Below, in pieces: positions 1-5,051 of a DNA stretch of 5,051 bases. The stretch is taken from NCBI GenBank assembly GCA_903913355.1, contig CAIWKU010000062.1:1-5051 (forward strand), given 5' to 3'. Position 1 is the first letter of the stretch, and each line of letters opens with the position of its first letter. The position numbers and the translations under genes are program-made. The DNA is from an uncultured Bacteroidota bacterium. Lineage in GTDB: Bacteria; Bacteroidota; Bacteroidia; Chitinophagales; Chitinophagaceae. A model generated the notes under the pieces. The model saw only the letters and a list, made by a program, of their open reading frames with translations, made no database searches and was not told the DNA's origin.

Positions 1-112
1 ACTCTGCGGTTCACTGCGTCCTTTGCGCTCCTGCTTTTAAAGGTTACCATTAGAAGCCGTAACGCAAAGGACGCAGTGAACCGCAATGGCCGCAAAGTAT
101 TTATAAAAATAC
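1..112. repeat. Palindromic intergenic repeat, copy 1 (may continue beyond the left edge)
   Basis: Positions 5-27 and 63-85 form a perfect 23-bp inverted repeat. Inside it, 33-40 and 50-57 form a second stem with one mismatch around a 9-nt loop, so the whole block can fold into one long hairpin. The heptamer CGCAAAG occurs at 63-69 and 91-97, and its complement CTTTGCG at 21-27. Positions 22-73 align with 2571-2620 at about 83% identity by eye, and both copies run into a similar AT-rich tail containing TTTATAA. An AT-rich mini-hairpin (97-102 with 107-112) ends the block. It lies downstream of uppP and has no coding potential that I can see. It looks like a REP-like or MITE-like dispersed element. 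No T-run follows the stem on either strand, so it is not a classical terminator. The fold is certain from sequence; the family assignment is inference. Confidence 0.8.
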
Positions 113-170
113 CAGTACTAAACGCATTTTACTGTATAAACTATTTTTAAATAGCACAACACGTTATTAA

Positions 171-968
171 TTATTTCAAGTATCCTGTTAGTACTAAAAC
201 CAGTAAAGCCGTTCCAACAATAACCCGATACCATCCGAATAAGCGGAAACCATGTTTTTGGAGGAAGCCGATAAAGAATTTGATGGCTATCAGGGCTACT
301 ACAAATGCGATCAGGTTGCCGATGCCGAGGGTGATCAGGTTATGTTTGTCTTTTAATAGTTCGGGGTTTTCTTTCCAGGCTTTTAATAATTTATAACCGG
401 TAGCAGCGGCCATGGTGGGTACGGCTAAGAAAAAAGAAAATTCGGCGGCCAGGTTACGGGTTAGTTTTTGTTGCATACCGCCAATAATGCTGGCAGCACT
501 TCTGCTGGTGCCGGGTATCATGGCAAGACATTGCCAGATACCTATCGTAAATGCTTTTGATAAGCTGATGCTCTCTTCTTTTTCAACCGTGCTTTTTGTA
601 AATAGCTTATCAATAAATAATAAAATGATACCACCTGCTAACATAGTAATTGCCACTGTTAATGGGCTTTCGAGCAGGGTATCTATTTTCTTTGAGAATA
701 TCGCGCCTAATACAAGAGCTGGAATAACGGCTACCAATAATTTCAGGTAAAAATTGAGACGGTTCAACGGAAAGAATTTTTTCCGGTATAAAACCACCAC
801 CGAAAGAATGGCCCCTAACTGGATGGCGATTTCAAACAGTTTGGTAAAATCATCTTTGGCTATACCCAGTATTGAACTGGCAATGATCATATGGCCGGTA
901 GAAGAAATGGGCAGGAATTCGGTCAATCCTTCAATAATGGAAATCACAATCGTTTCAAAAAGGGTCAT
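171..968 (-). CDS. uppP: Undecaprenyl-diphosphatase UppP (BacA family)
   Basis: This integral membrane enzyme dephosphorylates undecaprenyl diphosphate to undecaprenyl phosphate, recycling the lipid carrier for peptidoglycan and other envelope polymers; extra copies give bacitracin resistance in other bacteria. At 265 residues it has normal family length. The first signature is EGLTEFLPISSTGH (residues 13-26), containing the ExxxE glutamates E13 and E17 and H26. The second is PGTSRS (152-157), with S155 and R156 matching the catalytic Ser-Arg pair of the E. coli enzyme. Several hydrophobic segments follow, for example about 48-61, 76-92, 104-120, 213-235 and 245-263. The ATG at 968 places E13 and E17 at the usual distance from the N terminus; there is no clear Shine-Dalgarno, as is normal for Bacteroidota. 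A terminator upstream separates it from the DUF3098 gene. Beyond its stop there are only weak AT-rich hairpins (141-154 and 97-112), then the palindromic repeat. truB, a common next gene in this phylum, is not seen before the edge. Confidence 0.97.
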   Translation of the reverse strand: MTLFETIVISIIEGLTEFLPISSTGHMIIASSILGIAKDDFTKLFEIAIQLGAILSVVVLYRKKFFPLNRLNFYLKLLVAVIPALVLGAIFSKKIDTLLESPLTVAITMLAGGIILLFIDKLFTKSTVEKEESISLSKAFTIGIWQCLAMIPGTSRSAASIIGGMQQKLTRNLAAEFSFFLAVPTMAAATGYKLLKAWKENPELLKDKHNLITLGIGNLIAFVVALIAIKFFIGFLQKHGFRLFGWYRVIVGTALLVLVLTGYLK

Positions 969-1053
969 ATCAGTTGTTTTGGGTTAAGCTCCCCATTTGT
1001 AGATGGTGGGAGCGTGTTTAAAGATAATAGATAAGTTTGAAAATATCCAGCCA
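969..1053 (-). promoter_or_regulatory. Probable uppP upstream region with a weak -7-like box
   Basis: These 85 bases lie between the uppP start and the terminator of the upstream gene, so a promoter for uppP is expected here. The best candidate on the minus strand is TATCTTTA (plus-strand positions 1019-1026), one mismatch from the Bacteroidota -7 motif TAnnTTTG. I see no convincing -33 TTG-type element about 20 nt upstream of it. The expectation of a promoter comes from the terminator; the exact box is a guess. Confidence 0.3.
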
Positions 1054-1079
1054 TAAAAAAAGCGATGACGGGCATCGCT
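1054..1079 (-). terminator. Intrinsic terminator after the ftsX-DUF3098 unit
   Basis: Read on the minus strand, AGCGATG (1079-1073), a 5-nt loop CCCGT and CATCGCT (1067-1061) make a perfect 7-bp stem, followed at once by seven T residues (1060-1054). It begins 25 nt past the DUF3098 stop codon. On the plus strand no T-run follows the stem, so it acts in one direction only. It should end the ftsX-DUF3098 transcript before uppP. Confidence 0.8.
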
Positions 1080-1103
1080 AATAAAAAGGTATTTATAGGT
1101 TCA

Positions 1104-1352
1104 CTAACTCAGTTTCGGTTTTTTGAAAATGGCAAAGATCTCAATCACCAATCCCAGTATAATCAATATCGGTGCAATGGTAATACGGGTAGTACTATAT
1201 ACTTCTTTCGTATCAAATATTTTAGGGTCATTGCTTTTTCCGCCACTCATGAGAAACATACCCAGGGCTATGATTACCCCGCCAATTAACATCCAGGTGA
1301 AATTGTCTTTACTGAATAAAGGGGTATACACTTTGTTTTTTTGATCGCTCAT
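1104..1352 (-). CDS. DUF3098 family small membrane protein
   Basis: An 82-residue protein with two predicted membrane helices (about residues 19-37 and 58-77) joined by a polar, probably extracytoplasmic loop. The N terminus carries LFSKDNFTWMLIG (12-24), followed by a short LMSGG turn (34-38). A DPKIFDTKEVYSTTRIT stretch (42-58) then leads into the second helix, and the end is basic (KKPK). This pattern matches the DUF3098 family, which I know from Bacteroidota, typically encoded between ftsX and uppP. No catalytic motif is visible and the biochemical role is unknown. The constant position beside ftsX suggests a link to the FtsEX system or to envelope growth, but that is inference. The gene starts 51 bp after the ftsX stop with no terminator between, so the two are probably cotranscribed, and a strong terminator follows it. 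The first ATG fits the family start; no Shine-Dalgarno is visible. Confidence 0.88.
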   Translation of the reverse strand: MSDQKNKVYTPLFSKDNFTWMLIGGVIIALGMFLMSGGKSNDPKIFDTKEVYSTTRITIAPILIILGLVIEIFAIFKKPKLS

Positions 1353-1403
1353 CTGATAAATTTTTATGTTTGGTTGTTTTGGATACTTCTATACCAGCAG
1401 CTG

Positions 1404-2279
1404 CTAATACAGATCGTCCAGTTTCATTTTTAAATATTTTAATACACTTCTATGGGTGCTGTACACAGAAATACCCACGCCCAATATAATCAATCCCAGA
1501 AACAGAACAAGGGTCAGTTTAAAATCACGAATGGCTTTTAATTGCGGAAACTGGCTTTCGGCCCAGCCTATCAGGGTAAACAACAATACAATGGCAATTC
1601 CTGAACTGATCAATCCGTTAATTACGGCTCTCACATTCAGCGGTCGGGCAATAAAACTACGGGTAGCACCTACCATCTGCATGGTCTTGATCAGGAATCG
1701 ATTACTGAACATGGCCAGTCGTATGGTATTGTCTATACTAAATATTACAATCAGGCAAAGAATAATGGCTACCACTAAAAAGATCAGTCCAATCTTAGAA
1801 GCCCGCTCATTCAGATTGGTAACCAGGCTCTGCGGATATTGCAGATCGGTGATCTGGTTGCCATATGCCGCCATCAGATCGGCAGAAATTTTAGTGAGAC
1901 TGTCGCGGTTCACATATTGCGCTTTGGCATAAAAGTCGATACTTTCCGGCAAAGGGTTTACATCCAGGATCTTGGCCCAATCTTCATTATTCTCTTTATT
2001 CCAAATGGCTTTGGCCGATGTTTTATCTACATAAGTAACATTCTTGGCATAGGGTTTACTGGCAATAAACTGTTGAATCTGGCCAATCGTGTCCTTATTC
2101 AGGGTGCGCAGGTAGGCACTTAATCGGATATCTTCCTTAAAAGCATTGCCAACCGAACTGATGTTTAGAAAAAACCATCCCATAATACCCATAATCAACA
2201 GCACCAGGGCAACGCCTACTATACTATAAATATAATTGGGTTTGCTGCGTTTCATCGATGCTTTTCTGGTAATCGCCAT
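1404..2279 (-). CDS. ftsX: Cell division protein FtsX (permease-like subunit of FtsEX)
   Basis: FtsX pairs with the ATPase FtsE in the inner membrane and, in studied bacteria, passes ATP-driven conformational changes to peptidoglycan hydrolases at the division site. The 291-residue protein shows the type VII ABC layout. There is a short basic cytoplasmic N terminus, then TM1 at about 16-38. An extracytoplasmic domain (about 40-160) carries the family NPLPESI motif at 108-114. TM2 (about 163-183) is followed by a cytoplasmic coupling loop with the conserved IKTMQMVGATRSFIARPL (197-214), then TM3 (about 217-239) and TM4 (about 254-274). The C-terminal tail is short and cytoplasmic. The ATG at 2279 is the longest start; an internal Met at residue 9 is possible but would trim the basic N terminus. 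ftsE is not in this window. A TAnnTTTG box at 2337-2330 lies about 42 nt upstream of the start. The leader also holds a small ACCCC/GGGGT hairpin (2297-2308). Confidence 0.95.
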   Translation of the reverse strand: MAITRKASMKRSKPNYIYSIVGVALVLLIMGIMGWFFLNISSVGNAFKEDIRLSAYLRTLNKDTIGQIQQFIASKPYAKNVTYVDKTSAKAIWNKENNEDWAKILDVNPLPESIDFYAKAQYVNRDSLTKISADLMAAYGNQITDLQYPQSLVTNLNERASKIGLIFLVVAIILCLIVIFSIDNTIRLAMFSNRFLIKTMQMVGATRSFIARPLNVRAVINGLISSGIAIVLLFTLIGWAESQFPQLKAIRDFKLTLVLFLGLIILGVGISVYSTHRSVLKYLKMKLDDLY

Positions 2280-2329
2280 ACTAAAAAATTTAGAACACCC
2301 CCAGGGGTAGTTATCCAGTCAGGATTGGG

Positions 2330-2337
2330 CAAATGTA
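2330..2337 (-). promoter_or_regulatory. Candidate -7 box of the ftsX promoter
   Basis: On the minus strand this reads TACATTTG, a perfect match to the Bacteroidota -7 consensus TAnnTTTG. Initiation a few bases downstream would give an ftsX leader of about 40-50 nt, which is reasonable. The -33 region shows no good TTG element at the usual distance, which lowers confidence. Confidence 0.5.
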
Positions 2338-2358
2338 CGGTTTTGAAGCCTAAACGCT

Positions 2359-2366
2359 TACATTTG
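2359..2366 (+). promoter_or_regulatory. Candidate -7 box facing leuS
   Basis: This is TACATTTG on the plus strand, also a perfect TAnnTTTG match and the mirror image of the ftsX-side box 21 bp away. If used, it would give leuS a leader of about 360 nt that includes the Leu-rich micro-ORF and the palindromic repeat. The TTTTG at 2341-2345 is only 13 nt upstream, too near for a standard -33 element. Confidence 0.35.
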
Positions 2367-2468
2367 CAGCCATTCTAACGATCAATTTGCTTTTGAAAAT
2401 AGGCCATTCCCGGAGTATTTGGGTTAAAGAATTGTTAGGATTGTTTTTGAGCCGGCTACCGGGCCCTG

Positions 2469-2504
2469 ATGGGTCTGCTGTTGCGTCGCACATTTCTGCT
2501 GTAG
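2469..2504 (+). CDS. Possible Leu-rich leader peptide upstream of leuS (speculative)
   Basis: An ATG-started, TAG-ended 11-codon ORF reads MGLLLRRTFLL, so five of its ten residues after Met are leucine. Four of the Leu codons are CTG and one is TTG. It lies 226 bp before the leuS start, downstream of the plus-strand TACATTTG box. It is enclosed by a potential 7-bp stem (2448-2454 with 2514-2520) whose 3' arm is followed by TTTTA. GGGTCT (2471-2476), overlapping its start, could instead pair with AGACCC (2552-2557). A Leu-rich ORF before a leucyl-tRNA synthetase gene recalls ribosome-mediated attenuation. Against this, no separate GC stem with a T-run follows the ORF, no ribosome-binding site is visible, and the direct repeat TCTGCTGT (2474-2481 and 2495-2502) supplies much of the Leu content. 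Chance is a serious alternative. Confidence 0.2.
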   Translation: MGLLLRRTFLL

Positions 2505-2565
2505 AATCTTCTTCGGCTCATTTTATGGATGCAAGCGAATCAACATAAACTAGACCCGGCCTCAT

Positions 2566-2690
2566 AACTCTTTGCGTTACTGCTTCTAAAATTACCCTTA
2601 AAAGCAGTAACCAAAGGACGCCCGCCTGAACGGCATAGTCGGGCAGGCAGTGAACCCGCAAAGAACGCAAAGAGAGTAGATTTATAAGAA
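2566..2690. repeat. Palindromic intergenic repeat, copy 2, rearranged
   Basis: Outer arms CTCTTTGCGTT (2568-2578) and AACGCAAAGAG (2664-2674) are perfect complements. Inside, 2576-2589 and 2598-2611 form a 14-bp stem with one mismatch around an 8-nt loop. Positions 2571-2620 match 22-73 of copy 1 at about 83% by eye, and GCAGTGAACC plus a TTTATAA tail are shared further on. Compared with copy 1, about 16-17 bases are absent from the left arm (between ACTC and TTTGCG) and 27 bases are inserted (2621-2647). CGCAAAG occurs at 2657-2663 and 2666-2672. The copy sits just upstream of leuS, in the same orientation as copy 1, so it may lie in the leuS leader. Confidence 0.8.
2621..2647. repeat. 27-bp nested palindromic insertion in repeat copy 2
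   Basis: The 27 bases split the GGACG-CAGTGAA junction that is continuous in copy 1 (69-80). The insert is itself an imperfect palindrome: CCCGCCTG at its start faces CGGGCAGG at its end, with six Watson-Crick pairs, one wobble and one mismatch, and an 11-nt centre. It is GC-rich compared with its surroundings. It looks like a small separate repeat that landed in the larger one, although loss from copy 1 would give the same pattern. Confidence 0.6.
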
Positions 2691-2695
2691 TAGAA

Positions 2696-2703
2696 TAAGT
2701 TTC
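2696..2703 (+). promoter_or_regulatory. Possible proximal leuS -7-like box
   Basis: TAAGTTTC is one base from TAnnTTTG and lies 27 bp before the leuS ATG, which would give a very short leader that avoids the repeat. No -33 element is apparent. It is offered only as an alternative to the distal box at 2359-2366. Confidence 0.25.
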
Positions 2704-2730
2704 GTTTTATATTTAAGCAGTAACCGAATT

Positions 2731-5051
2731 ATGGAATACAATTTCAGAGAAATAGAAAAAAAATGGCAGAAGCATTGGGTGGATACCCATGCTTACCAGG
2801 TAAGTAATACCAGCAACAAACCTAAATATTATGTGCTTGATATGTTTCCTTACCCCAGTGGTGCCGGGTTGCATGTAGGTCATCCATTGGGTTATATTGC
2901 TTCTGATATTTATAGTCGGTTCAAACGTCTCAAAGGGTTTAATGTATTACACCCAATGGGCTATGATGCATTTGGTTTACCGGCCGAGCAATATGCGATT
3001 GAACATGGTGTACACCCTGCAACCAGTACCGCACAGAATATTACCAATTTCAGGAACCAGTTAGATAATATCGGTTTCAGTTATGACTGGAGCCGCGAGG
3101 TACGCACCAGCGAACCCGGGTATTATAAATGGACACAATGGATTTTTTTACAACTCTTTCATAGTTTCTATAATCGCAGCAGCCAGAAAGCAGAAAGCCT
3201 GGGTGTATTGATTGCCGAATTTGAGAAAAACGGAAATGTGAATCATGAATGTCCCGGTGATGCTTCTGTACATTTTACATCGGACCAATGGAAAGGGTAT
3301 TCCGAAAAAGAAAAACAGGATATCCTCATGTTATATCGTCTCGCATTTTGCGGTTATGGCGAAGTAAACTGGTGCGAGGCATTGGGAACGGTATTGGCCA
3401 ATGATGAAGTAGTGAATGGTGTTAGCGAACGTGGTGGCTACCCGGTAGTAAAAAAGAAACTGCGCCAATGGTACCTGCGTATTACTGAATATGCTGATCG
3501 GTTAATTGATGGTTTGAATCATATCGAGTTCAGTGATGCCATGAAGGAAATGCAGACGAACTGGATTGGAAAATCGTATGGAGCGGAGATTGAATTCAAC
3601 ATTCAAAATTCAGAAAGTAAAATGGTGGTGTATACCACAAGACCCGATACCATTTTTGGTGTGGATTTTATGGTGGTGGCACCGGAGCATGAATTGATCG
3701 AGCAGATTACCAGTGCCGAACAGAAACAAGCGGTGGACGAATATATTACGTATGTAAAAAGCAGGAGTGAAAGAGAAAGACAGGCCGAGAAAAAAATCAG
3801 TGGCTGTTTTACGGGTGCGTATGCTTTGAATCCCTTTAACGGCAATCCCATTCCTATCTGGATCTCTGAATATGTATTGGCAGGCTATGGAACCGGTGCC
3901 ATTATGGGTGTGCCTTGTGGGGATGAAAGGGATCATAAGTTTGCAAAACATTTTAATATCCCTATCACCAATATCATTGGCGAACACTATAATGGGGTAG
4001 ATGCCAATCCTACCAAAGATGCGCTACTCAGTAACAGCGATTTTTTAAATGGAATTGTTCAGCGCGAAGCCATCGGTATCGTAAATGAACGTATCGAAGA
4101 AATGCGGATTGGTAAAAAGAAAGTGAATTATAAAATTCGTGATGCCGCGTTCAGCAGACAGCGCTATTGGGGTGAACCATTTCCGATTCAATGGAAAAAC
4201 GGGATCGCTTATCCGCTTAGTGAAAACGAATTGCCTCTTTTATTGCCAACGGTAGAAAGTTATAGCCCCGGTCCGGAAGGCGAAGGTCCCTTGGCCAATA
4301 TCCCCGAATGGGTGGCCAAAGAACTCGAAACCAATACCATGCCCGGTTATGCCGGTAGCAGTTGGTATTTTCTGCGTTATATGGACCCACATAATGAATC
4401 AGAATTCTGCAACCGCAAAGCCAGTGATTACTGGAACCAGGTAGACCTGTATATAGGCGGAACCGAACATGCAGTGGGACATTTATTATATAGCCGCATG
4501 TGGACCAAAGTGTTGTATGACCTCGGGTATATTGGTTTTGATGAACCTTTCCGGAAATTATTGAACCAGGGGATGATACAGGGGAGTTCGAGATTTGTGT
4601 ATAGAATACAATGGGGTGGTGTATTCAAACCAGATTTCGATGTTCACAAATTGCCATCTGTTTTTGTAACTAAATCACTTAGAGATGGATGGGCACATAA
4701 TAATATAGAATTAACTCAAAAGCTTCATGATGAATTAAAGAAGATATTAGTTGTTTGTGACATCAATTTTATTCCAAAATTTTCAATAAATGAAATTCAT
4801 GCAGATGTCAACTTTGTAGATGGTGTAGAACTAGACATTGACGCATTCAAAAAATGGAGAAACGGCGAATATGCAAATGCCGAATTTATTCGTGAAAATG
4901 GCAAATACATCTGTGGTTCCGAAGTAGAGAAAATGTCCAAATCCAAATTCAATACAGTCAATCCCGATGTATTGGTAGAAAAATTTGGAGCCGATACTTT
5001 TCGTTTGTACGAAATGTTCCTAGGTCCCGTTGAGCAAAGCAAACCCTGGGA
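2731..5051 (+). CDS. leuS: Leucyl-tRNA synthetase LeuRS, 3' end beyond the window
   Basis: This class Ia aminoacyl-tRNA synthetase attaches leucine to tRNA-Leu and edits mischarged products. I read 773 uninterrupted codons up to the right edge; the family usually needs roughly 150-170 more for the anticodon-binding and C-terminal domains. The first in-frame ATG gives MEYNFREIEKKWQ, the usual N terminus. The HIGH-type motif HVGH is at 48-51 within PYPSGAGLHVGH. An enlarged segment (about 148-205) precedes NWC (213-215), as I recall from Bacteroidota enzymes. The zinc-knuckle cysteines of E. coli LeuRS are replaced by VSERGGY (231-237). The CP1 editing domain has TTRPDT (302-307, T307 matching E. 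coli T252) and GTGAIMGVPCGDERD (387-401, D401 matching D345). SRQRYWGEPFPI (475-486), AGSSWYFLRY (541-550) and YIGGTEHAVGHLLYSR (574-589) follow. KMSKS is at 734-738, then GADTFRLYEMFLGP. The leucine-specific region between GMIQG (614-618) and KMSKS appears about 40 residues longer than in Bacteroides-type enzymes, and it is AT-rich. Confidence 0.97.
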   Translation, partial: MEYNFREIEKKWQKHWVDTHAYQVSNTSNKPKYYVLDMFPYPSGAGLHVGHPLGYIASDIYSRFKRLKGFNVLHPMGYDAFGLPAEQYAIEHGVHPATSTAQNITNFRNQLDNIGFSYDWSREVRTSEPGYYKWTQWIFLQLFHSFYNRSSQKAESLGVLIAEFEKNGNVNHECPGDASVHFTSDQWKGYSEKEKQDILMLYRLAFCGYGEVNWCEALGTVLANDEVVNGVSERGGYPVVKKKLRQWYLRITEYADRLIDGLNHIEFSDAMKEMQTNWIGKSYGAEIEFNIQNSESKMVVYTTRPDTIFGVDFMVVAPEHELIEQITSAEQKQAVDEYITYVKSRSERERQAEKKISGCFTGAYALNPFNGNPIPIWISEYVLAGYGTGAIMGVPCGDERDHKFAKHFNIPITNIIGEHYNGVDANPTKDALLSNSDFLNGIVQREAIGIVNERIEEMRIGKKKVNYKIRDAAFSRQRYWGEPFPIQWKNGIAYPLSENELPLLLPTVESYSPGPEGEGPLANIPEWVAKELETNTMPGYAGSSWYFLRYMDPHNESEFCNRKASDYWNQVDLYIGGTEHAVGHLLYSRMWTKVLYDLGYIGFDEPFRKLLNQGMIQGSSRFVYRIQWGGVFKPDFDVHKLPSVFVTKSLRDGWAHNNIELTQKLHDELKKILVVCDINFIPKFSINEIHADVNFVDGVELDIDAFKKWRNGEYANAEFIRENGKYICGSEVEKMSKSKFNTVNPDVLVEKFGADTFRLYEMFLGPVEQSKPW

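Larger units (their letters stand above)
2280..2730. other. Divergent ftsX/leuS intergenic region
   Basis: These 451 bases separate divergent starts and hold no long ORF. From left to right: the ftsX leader with two small palindromes (2281-2293 and 2297-2308), mirror-image TAnnTTTG boxes (2330-2337 and 2359-2366), and about 80 bases (2367-2447) in which I see nothing firm. Next comes a GC-richer stretch (2448-2560), which contains a TGAGCCG/CGGCTCA stem pair (2448-2454 with 2514-2520) followed by TTTTA, and two possible micro-ORFs on opposite strands (2469-2504 plus, 2456-2521 minus). The second palindromic repeat (2566-2690) and a possible proximal leuS promoter complete it. A tRNA, T-box or known riboswitch was looked for and not found. 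Confidence 0.7.

Noticed and set aside
97..154. AT-rich hairpins 97-102/107-112 and 141-146/149-154 as a uppP terminator
   Set aside because: Stems are only six mostly A-T pairs, one loop is two bases, and the following T-runs are three bases long, so they are too weak to call.
412..987. Plus-strand ORFs of 112 and 77 codons opposite uppP
   Set aside because: The minus strand carries the UppP signatures over the same bases; the plus-strand peptides resemble nothing known to me.
1065..2123. Plus-strand ORFs opposite the DUF3098 gene and ftsX (73-158 codons)
   Set aside because: They are frame shadows; the minus strand has clear family motifs and membrane topology.
2297..2308. ACCCC/GGGGT hairpin followed by a T-run (2288-2283 on the minus strand) as an attenuator of ftsX
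   Set aside because: The loop is only two bases and the T-run starts nine bases after the stem inside another small palindrome, so it does not fit an intrinsic terminator.
2525..2548. Plus-strand micro-ORF MDASEST before leuS
   Set aside because: Seven codons with no biased composition; indistinguishable from chance.
2471..2557. Possible tRNA-like RNA (87 nt closed by GGGTCT/AGACCC)
   Set aside because: The length and terminal stem fit a long-variable-arm tRNA, but there is no proper T arm (no GTTCGAATC at the right distance), D arm or anticodon stem.
2566..2690. CRISPR array or tandem repeat because of recurring CGCAAAG
   Set aside because: Units are not regularly spaced and occur in both orientations as arms of a palindrome; there are no spacers.
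3603..3987. Antisense ORFs of 82 and 125 codons inside leuS
   Set aside because: They lie opposite well-conserved LeuRS editing-domain codons, overlap each other in different frames and show no recognisable family.
4428..5042. Antisense ORFs of 66 and 81 codons near the right edge
   Set aside because: They are shadows of leuS, which reads continuously with conserved motifs through both.

Overview
This window looks like an ordinary chromosomal segment from a member of the Bacteroidota. The family is probably Chitinophagaceae or close to it, but I inferred that from gene order and protein style, not from a database. Three points support it: the run FtsX, DUF3098 protein, UppP is characteristic of that phylum; the LeuRS is the Bacteroidota type, with an enlarged segment before NWC and no zinc-knuckle cysteines; and start codons lack Shine-Dalgarno sequences while two perfect TAnnTTTG boxes (the Bacteroidota -7 motif) are present.

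Layout. Positions 1-112 hold a palindromic intergenic repeat cut by the window edge. Three genes on the minus strand follow: uppP (171-968), a small two-helix DUF3098 membrane protein (1104-1352) and ftsX (1404-2279). A good intrinsic terminator on the minus strand (1054-1079) lies between the DUF3098 gene and uppP, so ftsX and the DUF3098 gene probably form one transcript and uppP has its own promoter. A 451-bp divergent intergenic region (2280-2730) carries mirror-image TAnnTTTG boxes, a possible short Leu-rich leader ORF and a second, rearranged copy of the palindromic repeat. leuS starts at 2731 on the plus strand and runs off the right edge after 773 codons.

Function. ftsX and uppP both serve cell-envelope growth: FtsX works with the ATPase FtsE to control peptidoglycan hydrolysis, and UppP regenerates the undecaprenyl-phosphate carrier. 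The DUF3098 protein is unassigned but keeps company with them. leuS is a divergently transcribed housekeeping gene.

I see no unmistakable new system. The points most worth a second look are: (1) an AT-rich in-frame enlargement of the LeuRS leucine-specific domain just before KMSKS; (2) the two related palindromic repeats, one carrying a nested 27-bp palindromic insertion; (3) a Leu-rich 11-codon ORF upstream of leuS, enclosed by a potential stem; and (4) the symmetric divergent promoter boxes.
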